DNA from: Ottelia alismoides
Taxonomy: Eukaryota; Streptophyta; Magnoliopsida; Alismatales; Hydrocharitaceae
Direction of reading: 5' to 3'
NCBI GenBank assembly: GCA_037367405.1
Contig: JAZKJV010002320.1
Location: 496,001 to 560,000, forward strand
DNA: 64,000 nucleotides
In this document: positions 50,701 through 60,769 of the stretch, one piece after another
Numbering within the stretch: position 1 is the first letter of the stretch
Layout: the number at the start of each line of letters is the position of its first letter
Translations under genes and position numbers: made by a program
Notes under the pieces: model-generated
Told to the model about the DNA's origin: nothing
What the model saw: the letters and a program-made list of their open reading frames with translations, nothing else
Databases searched by the model: none

Positions 50701-52857
50701 AGAAACTGGAGATGGACAACTTCAGAGAATTAATAGAAAGAACCGAAGGTACAGTTCATCAACCCATATTACCAATCAATTTCTTGATAGAAATGAATGT
50801 GGTGTACCTTGTGGAGATATCGCCGTCCGGTAGTAATTCCTCCCAAACAGAATTTGCGAAGGCATTACCCAGAGACTGAAACAAATTAATAACGGATGGC
50901 TCCCACACCTTTACATCAAGTGTTAGAGATCGAACCTGCAAAAAAAGAAAATGTAATTTTATTTTCATTTGTATTTTTGATTTGTAACTTAGAACCAAAT
51001 GAGCATAATAAAGTGAATTTCGTCGAAGTTGGACGCATTTTGTTACAAAAAGATAATAGAAGTCAAGAATAACCGAGAAATGGAATATTTTGTTAGACAT
51101 TCTATATTTTGTACAACTCAATTATGGGTGATAACTGCCATCCTGGATAAGATGCTTATATGTTTACGATGCTACTGCACAGTGGATTATCAACTGTGAT
51201 GGCCTTGAGCACAAAAAAGAGTGAATTAGAAGGGAAATCAAAATAACAATAATAGCATTAACTAACCCGTAACCTTATGCTTAAAAACAAATAGGACTTA
51301 ACTATATATGAAGAATACAGCAAGAACAATGGCATGGAGATAGCAGGACAATGACATTACATGAATATTCAAGTAATCCTAATTAGATGTGCAGATAGCA
51401 GCTAGAAGATTGATGGCACTAGCAGATATCAAGTATTTCTAACTCAGAAAATTTGCATGTATCGTGTACCTTAGATATGTGTACACCCAGATTGCGATGA
51501 ACACCTGAACATTCAATGCAGATAAGGACTCCAAGATTTAAAGATGCCCAATCAGGTTCAGGACAACCACAGTCTGCACATATGTCATTCCCGCATACTT
51601 TTCTCAACACCTCGATGGGTCTATCACACTTCACATTGCACCGATACTGATGTGAGCTTCTGGAGGCTCGTTCAACATGTCCAATAGTTAAGGACCTATC
51701 TATGGAAGATTCTTCATATATGGAATGATCAAATTCGGAAGAGCTTCCGTATGAACTACTCTCACTAGCAGCTTGATGGCGTCCGTCATTTGTAGGGCTA
51801 CATGGCAACCTCTGCAAATATCAAAGAAAAGAGATCCTTTATTAAGTAAATATGAAATCAAGACAAAAAATAAAGTATCAATAAAATAATTTTGACAACC
51901 ACTTGTTCTGAGGACTGTGAGCTCAATAATGACGCGATTACTCCAGTTATTTTCTCAATCCAATCCATCTGATCCATAGCACTCTCTGCCTGTACTGACA
52001 AAATGTTATATACAAAGGTGAAGATTTTGCATGTAGAGCTGAATTTTCTAATAACAAGCATGGTGTTTCCGGTAAACATTGTTTAAACATCATAATTTCA
52101 TGTTCACTTCAGCTATTACCTGTAAAGTATAATTTTTTGAAGGAGAGATAATCCTAAAGCAAAATCGCAAGTCTGACTGATCGGCATCAACTTTTATGGT
52201 AGAAGTTAGTAAATTCACAGTGTGGTGTGCCACCGACTTCTCATCATGCACCCCACCGTGATAATGAGCAGAGCGCCATCTACTAAGAAGCCCAGTGCCA
52301 AGCTCAGAAGAACTGTGACCCTTCTGAGAAGAATGGGGACCTCCAGTACCCTAACAATAAGATAGACAGTCATGCATATCAAGAGATGATAATTAAAAAA
52401 AAACTAAAAATACCAAAAAGGAGCACCAGATAACATACAGATGGTCTGCTCACTTGTTTCCTGTAGTAGTATAGCATTCCCCTGCTATCAAGAACAAAGA
52501 ACCGTCTCTTCCAGTCACCTCTCAAGTTTGATGACCGTTTTGAAAGATAACCTTGCCGAATGGTTTGAACCTAAATAAATTTCAGAGACCTGTCTTAAAT
52601 CAACCAATAGTAAAAGCAACTGTTCAAATTATATATATCACCTTGCCCCTTGCAGCAGATTGCATTACTGCATCTATCATTTTATGAGAACTTCTACCGA
52701 TAGCTTGTATTCCATCACCATTGGGAGAAAAATGAGATCCATTTGAGGACCATCGTATTTCCTGATCAATCTTCCTTTTGAAATCTTGCATTCTTTCCGT
52801 AAGTGCTGCTTGTTCATAGTTTGACCGTTCCCTTGATTGTTGTGCATAAGTCAAAAC
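29677..52857 (-). CDS. ACAP-type ARF-GAP (plant AGD1-AGD4 class), nine 3' exons; 5' BAR exons outside window
   Basis: Joining 52857-52642, 52570-52439, 52350-52120, 51989-51903, 51811-51470, 50935-50808, 50705-50612, 40540-40068 and 29791-29677 gives 605 codons plus TGA with no interruption; every internal junction is GT-AG. Order: linker (ends at residue 72), PH domain from [15 protein letters not shown] to about 210, Ser-rich linker, ArfGAP with the zinc ligands CADC and CIEC around 300-322 and the arginine finger in SGVHRNLG, then ankyrin repeats near the end ([41 protein letters not shown]). The family hydrolyses ARF-GTP on endomembranes and curves membranes with its BAR domain. Ankyrin wording is closer to AGD1/AGD2/AGD4 than to AGD3 (VAN3/SCARFACE). 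About 220 N-terminal residues are missing. Introns of 10.3 and 10.1 kb are filled with transposons. Confidence 0.9.
31521..31547. repeat. Perfect 27-bp palindrome
   Basis: 13-bp arms AATAGTGTTCTTG around a single A give a complete inverted repeat. It lies just upstream of the LTR-like block that starts near 31,582. Confidence 0.85.
31582..34262 (+). mobile_element. Large LTR-like block (probable Gypsy LTR, partly decayed)
   Basis: Begins TGATGAATCTCGAATTCATCA, a near-palindromic start seen again near 43,310. It runs through an AT-rich part (31,600-32,040) and a CACGTGG-flanked step into a GC-rich part with repeated CCGTTRGAT-type motifs. A plus-strand TATA box (CTATAAAAACC at 32,710-32,720) precedes a C-rich stretch. 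Long frames here encode no recognised protein. The 3' end and partner LTR were not found, so family assignment is by resemblance. Confidence 0.45.
34866..35179 (-). mobile_element. Copia LTR (302 bp) with primer-binding site, minus orientation
   Basis: The LTR is 34,878-35,179. In plus-strand terms it starts TGTTAGAAAATAC and ends CGTGTAACA. Adjacent at 34,866-34,877 is GCTTTGATACCA, the complement of TGGTATCAAAGC, a tRNA-Met-type PBS. 34,580-34,865 looks like retroelement leader. No pol genes or second LTR are nearby, so it is a remnant. Confidence 0.7.
35180..37690. repeat. LTR-like block related to 62,730-64,000
   Basis: Shares with 62,900-63,620 the order CGACAAAATAAGA/CGACGAAATAAGACC, ATCACAAAATTTA-type motif, and ATCCAAATAGGTGCA. 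Further on (37,150-37,640) it has a GC-rich part (GACTCTTACACTTGACCG) typical of plant Gypsy LTR 3' ends. No coding sequence. A palindromic island (36,085-36,286) lies inside. Confidence 0.4.
36085..36286. mobile_element. Palindromic ATATCG/GAAATTTCG island
   Basis: The left end AGGGTTTAAATATCG and the inverted right end ATGGTTTCAGATTTTGCG pair loosely. The interior has repeated GAAATTTCGCCGAAATTTC motifs. Probably a non-autonomous DNA transposon of the family described at 46,236. Confidence 0.5.
37863..38103. mobile_element. CGATATATCG palindromic element flanked by TTCACAC
   Basis: About 228 bp built from overlapping CGATATATCG palindromes, with ends CCAAGGAAGGAAATATCG and (inverted) CCAGGGATCGCCATATCG. 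The 7-bp direct repeat TTCACAC lies at 37,863-37,869 and 38,097-38,103, consistent with a target-site duplication. No coding capacity. Confidence 0.65.
38502..39657 (-). other. Unassigned minus-strand ORF fragments in the AGD intron
   Basis: Four short minus-strand frames have protein-like composition and nearby GT/AG dinucleotides: 39,448-39,657 ([20 protein letters not shown] then GTAAG), 39,260-39,451 ([20 protein letters not shown]), 38,726-38,968 and 38,502-38,693. I do not recognise the family and they do not join into one frame. They may be exons of a nested or captured gene fragment, or chance. Confidence 0.25.
40068..40540 (-). CDS. AGD exon: ankyrin repeats
   Basis: 473 nt from [10 protein letters not shown] through [18 protein letters not shown] to LAKLLLTR. 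It holds two ankyrin repeats ([19 protein letters not shown] and [12 protein letters not shown]). Acceptor TTTTCAG, donor GTGATC. It sits alone between two introns of 10 kb each. Confidence 0.93.
43753..43806 (-). mobile_element. 3' fragment of an Au-like SINE
   Basis: The complement reads ATGTAGCCGGCCCTACTTAG followed by GGGAGAAGG, matching the 3' end of the SINEs at 48.5 and 53.0 kb. It borders the Copia remnant. Confidence 0.6.
43804..46537 (+). mobile_element. Copia remnant lacking RT, opposite strand to AGD
   Basis: Same family as the complete copy at 56.9-61.3 kb. It has gag from ATG 44,008 ([14 protein letters not shown]; frameshift near 44,300), a protease motif [10 protein letters not shown] (DSGA changed to DSDA), GAG-pre-integrase and a broken integrase. 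Near 45,860 the sequence jumps from SQQ of integrase straight to [14 protein letters not shown] of RNase H, so the whole RT is deleted. A purine tract GAGGGGGAGA (46,161-46,170) precedes a 3' LTR that ends CCCAACA at 46,537. The 5' LTR is missing. Confidence 0.85.
46236..46451. mobile_element. Palindromic non-autonomous element inside the Copia 3' LTR
   Basis: 216 bp of GAAATTTCGG/ATATCG palindromes. The left end TGGCCTCAAAT and inverted right end TCAAGGCCTTAAAT act as TIRs. Flanks TTATATGCA and TCATATGTA look like a 9-bp TSD with two changes. The related LTRs at 56,934-56,942 and 61,263-61,271 read CTCTATGTA uninterrupted and serve as empty sites. The 9-bp TSD would suggest a Mutator-like origin. 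Confidence 0.7.
46538..48520. other. Anonymous repeat-like sequence
   Basis: AT-rich first part, then a C-rich part (46,950-47,300) with LTR-like composition. No intact coding sequence. It may continue an LTR begun at TGATGAATCC (43,310) that was split by the Copia insertion, but this is not demonstrated. Confidence 0.3.
48524..48703 (+). mobile_element. Au-like SINE with 19-bp TSD
   Basis: tRNA-like head (GGTGGTAATGTAGTGTG; B-box-like GTTCAAACC) and 3' part ATCCATGTAGCCGACCCTAC followed by AGAAGGCTTTG, characteristic of plant Au SINEs. Flanking AATATAGCTCAATTTTTTT (48,505-48,523) and AATGTAGCTCAACCTTTTT (48,704-48,722) form a long TSD with three mismatches. Confidence 0.8.
48776..48903 (+). 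mobile_element. 5'-truncated Au SINE
   Basis: Contains CTGAATGGAGGC, ATCCATGTAGCCGACCTGAC and ends with GCTTTGTTGTTGTTG, the canonical Au tail. The tRNA-like head is missing. Confidence 0.7.
50612..50705 (-). CDS. AGD exon: end of the ArfGAP domain
   Basis: 94 nt completing the split codon, then [11 protein letters not shown] and [14 protein letters not shown]. The chosen acceptor (ATCTCCAG) is the one that keeps frame with both neighbours. Donor GTAAGC opens a 10.1-kb intron. Confidence 0.88.
50808..50935 (-). CDS. AGD exon: ArfGAP core
   Basis: 128 nt starting [13 protein letters not shown], then [17 protein letters not shown], ending inside a codon (phase 2). Acceptor TTTTTTGCAG, donor GTACACC. 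Confidence 0.92.
51470..51811 (-). CDS. AGD exon: Ser-rich linker and ArfGAP zinc finger
   Basis: 114 codons. A variable Ser/Glu-rich linker is followed by [13 protein letters not shown], the C-x2-C-x16-C-x2-C finger ([11 protein letters not shown] ... CIEC) and the arginine-finger motif [13 protein letters not shown]. All zinc ligands are present. Donor GTACAC. Confidence 0.95.
51903..51989 (-). CDS. AGD exon: PH C-terminal helix
   Basis: 29 codons from [16 protein letters not shown] to SSQSSEQ. The Trp of MDWIEKI is the conserved PH-helix residue. Acceptor GTACAG, donor GTGGTT. Confidence 0.9.
52120..52350 (-). CDS. AGD exon: second half of the PH domain
   Basis: 77 codons from [11 protein letters not shown] to SPSKNYTLQ, with [20 protein letters not shown] and CFRIISPS. 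It contains no internal Met near its start, so it is easily missed by ATG-based ORF searches. Acceptor TTGTTAG, donor GTAATA. Confidence 0.9.
52439..52570 (-). CDS. AGD exon: first half of the PH domain
   Basis: 44 codons, from [15 protein letters not shown] through [17 protein letters not shown] to SRPS. This is the beta1-beta4 part of the PH domain, including the basic loop that binds phosphoinositides in the family. Donor GTATGT. Confidence 0.9.
52642..52857 (-). CDS. AGD exon: BAR-PH linker
   Basis: 72 codons in phase 0, from [19 protein letters not shown] to MQSAARGK. The acceptor is CTTTAAAAG and the donor GTGATATA. This linker is strongly conserved in plant AGD1-4 ([12 protein letters not shown] motif). 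Confidence 0.9.
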
Positions 52858-53027
52858 CTTTTAAAGATAATTGGGAACCATTATTTTCTTAGTAGCATAG
52901 GCATTGGCAAATCTTAGGAATTGGCACAATAATAGAAAAAATACAATGAAGCAAGCCTCCATCTGGATAAAATACCAACATATTCTGACCTTAGTTCAGA
53001 ATTACTAACTGAACTCTTTCACAAGGT

Positions 53028-53219
53028 CTGGTGGTAGTGCAGTATGCCTACCACCCAAAAAACTAGAGTTCAAATCCCCCTTTTGGGGGGGGGGGGGGGG
53101 GGTTACGTTAGGTAGTCGACAACCAACATAAAAAATAATCGAATCTTTCAACATGGATTTGAGTAAGAATCCATGTAGCCAACCCTACTTATAGTGGGAG
53201 AAGGCTTTGCCATTTTTTT
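53028..53219 (+). mobile_element. Au-like SINE with 15-bp TSD
   Basis: Head CTGGTGGTAGTGCAGTATGC, B-box-like GAGTTCAAATCCC, an 18-G homopolymer, then ATCCATGTAGCC and GGGAGAAGGCTTTG. TSDs ACTCTTTCACAAGGT (53,013-53,027) and ACTTTTTCACAAGGT (53,220-53,234) differ at one base. Typical RNA-polymerase-III SINE retroposition. Confidence 0.85.
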
Positions 53220-53670
53220 ACTTTTTCACAAGGTATAAAGACCTAAAGAAACAAAACCACGTGCAAAGTACAGAGTTGCTATGCAGTAAACAACTGACTC
53301 GAGTGAGAGATAAAGACGCATAGATTTCAATCTACTTTGTTGGATGGAACGATATCCATCTTTGAGACAAGTACTATTTGGCATGTGTTTGAAGATAGAT
53401 AAAAGATCCATTTCCATATATGAATTCCCTCCAGAATAGGCAAATCAAGCTTATCATGGCAAACCCGGCCTATTAAACTGAAGCAAGTACAAATTTAATG
53501 GCAATTCATTCACCATGTCTGGGAATCCTCATTGGATTTAGACACGGGTGTAATGTTTACTGTTGAACACCAAAATATCCTCATGAAAGATCAGCACTGC
53601 ACCTCCATTTATTTTTGAGTAAAATTATGGGTGGGGACCCAGGATGGGATCCACCTTTAAATAATCATAC

Positions 53671-54854
53671 TGTTGAGAAGATGAACAAAATGAGATGTTT
53701 ATTCCATAGAGTTAGGGTCTCTTATATAGAGAGAAAACCTTAGAGAGTACAAGGGTTACGGAACCCGAAGGGTCACGGGGGTTACGGAACTCGAAGGGTC
53801 ACAGAGGGTTACTGAACCAGAAGGGTCACGGGAGGTTACAGAACCCGAATGGTTACAAACATAAATGTAAATCTAATAACTCTAACACTCCCCCTCAAGC
53901 TGAAGCTGAGAAAGCTACGGCTTGTAACAAAAAGAAAAAGTATACACCACATCTTCACACGATGCATCATAAGAACATATGTCCGTTGCTGGTAGAAGAC
54001 CTCGCTTGAAGACGGGTCTGCGGCTTTCAGGTCATCGAAACGTATCTATGCCATGCCTGTAGAGTCGCTGCGATATCAGGTCACCGGAACGTATCTCTGT
54101 CGTGCCTGCAGGTCACCGGAACGTATCTCTGTCATGCCTGGCGAAAAATCGTTGTAGAAGAAGTCCAACAATTGGGTCGTAAAAGAAGTATACACCCTGA
54201 CGAAGAAGTCGATGCTCGGTGAAGACGGATGATCTGAGTAGTAATCTGGAGTGTCTAACTGTTAGTCGGGGTACGACAGTAGACGTCCTGAAGAATCATC
54301 TTTGACTCCCACTTTCTCCCATACTTGATAGAATAAAGAGCATGCAACATCAAGTTGGGAGAAACGAGTCGTGGTGAAGCAGGGGTTGTAGGGGGGGGGG
54401 GGGACTCCAGGCGATGCAGGACATGCGACTGGAGCAGCTAGAGCCTTGGGCGGCTCTTTAGGTGTCGCTGGAGGTGGCAGCTGGTGTTGCTGGGGACTCA
54501 GACTGTTTTGCGCAAGACCATCGAATCCATGAGTGATGCAGGAGATCCAACCCTCTCTCCTTGTCGACGGAGAGAGGGATGGTGGTGGCGATGGATTTAG
54601 GGTATTCGGCTTTGGTCTAGGACCGTCGCTCTGATACCATGTTGAGAAGAGGAACAAATGAGATGTTTATTCCATAGAGTTAGGGTCTCTTATATAAAGA
54701 GAAAACCTTAGAGAGTATAAGGGTTACGGAACCCGAAGGGTCATGGGGGTTACGGAGCTCGAAGGGTCACAGAGGGTTACCGAACCAGAAGGGTCACGGG
54801 AGGTTACAGAACCGAAGGGTTACAAACATAAATGTAAATCTAATAACTCTAACA
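53671..54854 (-). mobile_element. 1.2-kb non-autonomous LTR retrotransposon, minus orientation
   Basis: LTRs 53,671-53,887 and 54,640-54,854 are nearly identical, with TGTTGAGAAG and CTCTAACA ends in plus-strand terms. GCTCTGATACCA at 54,628-54,639 is the complement of the tRNA-Met PBS TGGTATCAGAGC. CTCCCCCTCAAG at 53,888-53,899 is the complement of a polypurine tract. Flanks CATAC and CACAC look like a 5-bp TSD with one change. The ~740-bp interior has no pol genes. The LTRs contain four ~28-bp GGGTTACGGAACC-type repeats and the interior three copies of AACGTATCTNTGYCRTGCCTG. Confidence 0.88.
54391..54402. repeat. G homopolymer
   Basis: About 12 consecutive G inside the non-autonomous LTR element. 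Together with the 18-G run near 53,085 it is a site where assembly length may be unreliable. Confidence 0.7.
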
Positions 54855-54999
54855 CACACTATCAGAAAAATGCGTAAAAAAGGTTACGGTAGGTCTCCAG
54901 GCATCTAACAACACCCTACAATGTTCTGCATCTAACAACACCCTACAATGTTCCAAAATGTCCTCAGGATAAAGTACTTGGCCCCCTAAAGATGCCCTC

Positions 55000-56640
55000 A
55001 TTTCCTCCACACCAAATTACCCATATTAACGCAAAAGGACATGCGCTATACTCATGTCCATTCCCGCAAACAGGTCGGATGGACCCCCCAAAAACCATAT
55101 GCATTACCAACATCAAGCCAAGGGATGCCAGCCTTCAGCCAAACCTCTGTCAAATGCGTACAAGTGACATCTCATCCCCACATCTATCACAGAGGGCATC
55201 TCTACTTAGCAACAACCTGCCTCACCGCTCCTTGGAGAGCACTCTATCATGTCTGGCAAACCACAAGAAGACCTTGATCTGCTCCGGAATCCTACTATTC
55301 CAAATGATTTTACTATCAACCTTGATATCCTCCTGATCCTCATCCTGTATCATCGAGAAAAAAGTGATCATCCTTCTCGACCGTGAATCTACCATCACTC
55401 TATACAAAATGGTCCCTCTCGTCATCAGGAGCCTCTACCTCAGTCAGTTATGCATACAACTGCCAAAACTCCTCTAATCTTCGGTCCGACAGATCCGTAA
55501 CAAACCCCGAGGTCAAGAACCATTTTGCCACGTCTCATGGACCAAAGCATTTCGGTCTGCTGCCAGTGCAAGCAGTCTCGGATATCTGTTACACAGTACT
55601 CCATTGCCATTCTAGTCATAAAGAAAGAACCAAAAAACAAGCCCAATGCCAAGCACCAGTCCTAGCCTTGCTCTTATCTCTAGTAAAATCCTTGAAATGC
55701 CTTGCCGCCACGAGGAAGGGATCCACATGTCACAAGTCTCTAGCGAGCCCCTTATTCCATAAATCTTCCTAAAAAATCTACAAACCAAATCCAATATCTC
55801 CCCCATAATCTCACCCATTTTGCTAGCAGAGCTTTTTATTCATCTCTTCGATTCTCAACACTCCCATCCCCACGATATCAAATGAAGACCCCTTTTCTCA
55901 TGCCTATCATCTGACACAGAACCTTATCATCACCTCCAACCTAGTCTGAACCCCGGACGGTAACAATCTCGTAGAGCAGAAAAAGATGGGAATAACAGAC
56001 AAAGCGTATTTAAGAAGAACCAACTTGCCACCTCTCGACAGTGTCACCGCCTTCCAACCCGCCATCTTTCCCTCCAACATGTCCATCGCAGGTTTCCATT
56101 CTGACACCTTCAGTCTGTCAATCACCAGAGGTAGGCCCAAGTACGTGATCAGTAGCGAACCCCATGGGGCATCCAGGACCCCGACAAAACTCTGCCCTCC
56201 TATTGTGTAAAAGCAAAAGGCACCACCACATACTTCTCCCTATTAATCAGAAACCCGAGATGTCACCGAAAATGTCCATAATTGGAACTACTCCAGATCT
56301 CCTCTTAAGAAGATCACTGTATCATCATCGTATTGCAACCGAGGCACCGAAATGTTTTCCCATCCATATCCTCCACCATTCCCTCTAAGTGCAACATTCC
56401 ATCCACTACAATGACAAACAAAAGAGGAGCAAGCAGGCAACCTTGCCCAACTCCCTTCTGCAGTTCAAAAAAAAAACTACCTCTCGTTGACCGGAAACAA
56501 ATAGGATGTTGTACTGATGCATCGTTTCATCCAGACAATCCATGTGCATGGGAAGCCCCTCTTTTCCAGCGAAACCCATGTAAATCACCAATCCAAGCAG
56601 TCGTATACCTTCGAGAAATCCACCTTCCACAAAATGCCTT
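55000..56640 (-). pseudogene. L1-type LINE reverse transcriptase fragment, same strand as AGD
   Basis: Minus-strand sequence in several frames. Reading 5' to 3': RT part with FGQREVVFF-like and LLLFCLS segments, LPLVIDRLKVSEWKP and MAGWKAVTLSRGGKLVLLK (thumb region typical of plant L1), and IWNSRIPEQIKVFLWFARHDRVL (zf-RVT domain). Frameshifts and stops occur throughout, and the endonuclease half is absent, as expected for 5'-truncated LINEs. Confidence 0.8.
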
Positions 56641-57465
56641 TATTTTTAGATTTTTTTCTACTGTAACTCAATTTATATCTTCATGGATAACAAATTGAGA
56701 ATAGTTGAACTTGGAGAACACAATTTGACAAGCATTGCCAAACATACTTAAAATACTTGTAGCATACACATTCAAAGAACATTACCAATTTGTCTTAACT
56801 ATGGACTTAAATTTCAGTGACATTCAATCAAATTTCAAATTTCAATGAAATTTCCATTTCTCCATGTCCACGATGTCGGGATATTTTCTACATGTCTGTA
56901 TACTCTTAACTTATTTTCATGATCTTCCGTTTACTCTATGTAATTTGCCCATAGGTCTCTCCCTATATAAGAAAGCATAGGGCTCAAGGAATAAACAAGT
57001 TTTAGTTTTTTTCCCAACAAGGTATCATAGCGGCAGTCCTAGACTGGAGCTCCGCAACCCTAACCATAATCCCCCTCCCCTTCTCTTCTCTTCCCCTGTC
57101 CACGCGGGTGCCGCCGCCCCTACCGCCTGGGCTCCCAACCGGTCTCGCTCGATCCCCTCCCTTCCGCCAGGGCTTCCGTCGCCCCACTTGGGCTCCGCCT
57201 AGGCTTCAACCCCACCTGGGCTTCGCCTAGGCCCCAGCCAGCTCCGCATGGGCCCCTCCCTTCGCTCCGCTCGACCCATTCCACGTGGGTTGAACCTTGT
57301 TGTCGCCTAGGCACTCTGCAGCCGCACACCTAAGCACCTCGTCGTCGTCGGACTTCTTTTCTTTAATGAGATTGGTTGCATGAGTCTACACGTGCAATCA
57401 TCTCTCTCTATGTCAGCGTAGACAGGCCAATATCTAGTCTTTATCTCTAGTCTTCTTGAGCCGTC

Positions 57466-58011
57466 ATGTCAGAAAGCAAGGGAGAAGTTCTCTCCATAGG
57501 TCATGCGCCTATAGTAAAGATGGATGGGTCAAACTATGAACTGTGGGCTACGCATTTCATGAGAATGATGAAGTCTACAGGTAAGAAACACATTCTTACC
57601 GAGTAAGAACCAACCGAAAAGACTGGGGTTAACGCCTCAGGGGAGGCGGACGATGCTTATGCCAAGGTTTGGCTTTCAAGTACATTGGCATTAGAAATCG
57701 CCAATGATATACTTCATCAACCCACAACCAAGGCGATGTGCGATATTCTTGCGGACACGTATTCACAGGTGAATAATGAGACAAAGATTCTATAGCTGCA
57801 GCATGATATCTTCACCATCAAGCAGAATGGACGTCCTCTCCACTCGCTATATACATCCTTGCGTGGGATGTTTGAGAAGCTCTACAGCTTCATGCCTCTG
57901 ACAGTTGTGGATCCGATATAGTTGAATGCCACTATGGTTGGTGTGTTCCCAGCACTTCAAGTAGTACTTATGCGCTCACTAGCAGTTGTGGATCCGATAT
58001 AGTTGAATGGA
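57466..58011 (+). pseudogene. Copia gag, deleted
   Basis: ATG at 57,466 and SNYELWATHFMRMMKS identify gag. In-frame stops occur near 57,604 and 57,794. The zinc-knuckle part is missing, and a 25-bp piece with TTGTGGATCCGATATAGTTG occurs twice (57,904 and 57,986), bracketing the deletion. Confidence 0.8.
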
Positions 58012-58976
58012 TTATGGATTCTGGTGTCACTCATCACTTGTGTGGCGACATGAATCAACGAACATCATACAGACATGTCCCTCCAGGGCGCATGGTGGCT
58101 ATTGCATATGGGACTCATTCCCCAGTTACAGGACGGGGGGAGATTAGTTTGACACCCTCTATGCATTTAAAGAATGTGCTGCATGCACATGATTTTTCTA
58201 CGAACTTATTATCTATCAGCCAGATTAGAAACGATTTACATTGTGGAGTTATTTTTGACCCATCTTCACTTGAATTTCAGGACATCCTTACGAGCAAGGT
58301 GATTGGTTGTGGTCGTGAGCAAGGAGGCCTCTATCGCTTGACACGAACTCCATATGCTGGAACCTCTTCCCTTTCTGTTGGACATGTCTCCTCTTTCATG
58401 TGGCATCTGCGCTTTGGCCACCTCCCGCTCCAGAAATATGTCGAGTCTTACCTCACATTTCTCCTCACTCATCCTTTCAATGTGAGGCTTGTCAGTTGGG
58501 AAAACATCACCGGTCATCTTTTCCCAATTGTCAGAGTCGGAGCAGTAGCTCCATTTTTGGGTTGTTTCATAAAGATATTTGGGGTCTCAGTTGTGTCGGA
58601 TCATCAGGGACACATGTTTTATCTTTTTGCAGTGGATGTTTTCTCTTGTTTGTCTTGGGTCTTTTTATTAGGAATAAATCTGAAGCTGGAAATGTTACTA
58701 AATTTTTTTGACTGAAGTACAAAATATGTTTTCATCGTCTGTGAAATATGTGAGAACTGATAATGCCTTGGAATTATGTACAAATTCTCTTTCCAATTAC
58801 TTTTCAACCCAAGGTATTATTCATCAGACATCATGTGCCTATACTTCCCAACAAAATGGTGTTGCCGAAAGGAAGCATCGTCATTTACTTGACGTTACAC
58901 GAACTCTTCTCATTCAGAATCGTGCCCTACCTACGGCATGCTATCTTATTAATTGTATGCCTTCATCGTTTTAGGT
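58012..58976 (+). pseudogene. Copia protease end and integrase, degenerate
   Basis: WIMDSGVTHHLCG is a protease site with DSGV in place of DSGA. The GAG-pre-integrase MWHLRFGHLPL follows. Integrase has VRTDNALEL and QQNGVAERKHRHLLDVTRTL, with the catalytic Glu kept, but frameshifts around 58,470-58,710 break the core. Confidence 0.85.
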
Positions 58977-59689
58977 GAGAAAATTCCTTTCTCTCTTGCT
59001 TTTCCTGACAAGGAATTATTCTCACTTACTCCTCGTATGTTTGGCTTGGTTGCATTTGTCCATTAGTTGTCTCCAGGAATTGACAAGCTCTCTCCTAAGG
59101 CTGTCAAGTTTGTCTTTGTGGGGTACTCCAGAACACAAAAAAGGTACATATATTAGGAAGTACTATGTTAGTGCTAATGTCACATTCTTTGAGTCGGTCA
59201 TGTATTTTCCCCCTATAGGTGATAAGATGGCCTCCTCAGACTCAGATGGTGAAATTTACATGCAACCACCACCATTACCTTCACCACCAGTGGCACCTTC
59301 ACCGCCATCACCTCAGTCATCACCTCCTCCACCACCACCACCTCCACCATCGGATGTGGTCATGGTCCCCCTTGCCACGTCACTATACTCGTCGGCCTAC
59401 TTCTGCTCATGGTCACCACTTATCATCTAACACACATGACGTATGTTCTGAATACATTTTATCTAACGATGGGTCACGTGATTTACCCGAGCAGTGATCT
59501 GTACAAGATACATGCATGGAGCTTTCCGAGTTGGACATACCCATTACACTTCGGAAGCAGAAGCATGGTTGTGCTACATATCCTATTGCATCTATGGTCT
59601 CCTTTGATAGATTGACTGGCGATTTTCAGAAATTTGTAGTTGCATTATCTGTCGTGGCCATCCCACGAAACAACCAGGAGGTCTTGCAA

Positions 59690-60605
59690 GTCAGTTGGTG
59701 GCGTTAAGCTATAGAAGAAGAGATGGTTGCTCTTCAATCGAGAGGTACCTGGAGCCTTGGACCCACCCCATCGGGGGCATCAGTGGTCAGTTGTAAGTGG
59801 GTTTTAACAGTGAAGCAAAATGCAGATGGTACCATTGATAGGTACAAAGCTTGACTAGTTGCCTGTGGGTTTACACAAATATACGAGGTGGATAATCTTG
59901 ATACGTTCTCCCCTGTTGCTCGGTATTCTACCTTACATATTCTTTTATCAATTGCGGTCGTGCAAAATTGGCCTGTTTTTCAATTAGATGTAAAGAATGC
60001 TTTTCTGTACAGTAATCTTCAAGAGGAAGTCTACATGCAACAACCGCATGGGTTTGTCGTTGAGTGGGAGTGTTCACAGGTGTGCAGACTTCATAAGGCA
60101 ATCTATGGCCTTAAGCAAAGTCCTAGAGCATGGTTTCAGAAGCTCTCAGGCTTGTTTGCAAAACAAGGGTTCAAACTGTCGAATGCAGATCACTCACTTT
60201 TTACACTGCGAACCGCCTATGACTGCTACTATGGTATATGTTGATCATATACTCATTACATGAGATCATATGCAAGGAATAAAGAGGGCAAAAGAATTTT
60301 TGGGTCGTGAATTTGTTACCAAGGATCTAGGTGCCCTAAGATACTTTACGGGATTGGAATTTGCCAGAAATAAAGAAGGGATTGTGATGACTCAGAGAAA
60401 GTATGTCACTGACATGTTAAGTGACACAAGTATGCTTGGATGTCGACCTGCGACTACATCCATAGATCCAAGCATGAAGCTGTATGATGGTGATACTGAT
60501 GAGGTGGACAGGAGAAGATACAGAGAGATGGTCGGAAAGCTCCTACATGTTACCATTACTAGACCCGAGATTTCATTTCCAGTTAGTCGGGTGAGCGAAT
60601 TCTAG
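59690..60605 (+). pseudogene. Copia reverse transcriptase, inactive
   Basis: SCKWVLTVKQNADGTIDRYKA, then a TAG, then FSPVARYSTLHILLSIA, QLDVKNAFLYSNLQEEVYMQQPHGF and AIYGLKQSPRAWFQK. The catalytic box reads YVDH (60,237-60,248), losing the second Asp of YVDD. A frameshift precedes AKEFLGREFVTKDLGALRYF. Confidence 0.88.
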
Positions 60606-60769
60606 GAACAACCTTGCCAAATTCATATGGACGCCATACATACGATACTAAGGTATCTAAAATCATCCCCAGGTGCATGATTGCTATTTAAAAGGGGTAA
60701 TTCTATTACTATCTCAGCGTGCGCAGATGCAGATTATGCATGATACCCTAAAGATAGGAGATCCACATC

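Noticed and set aside
54992..56698. Plus-strand frames over the LINE
   Set aside because: Shadows of the minus-strand L1 reverse-transcriptase relic.
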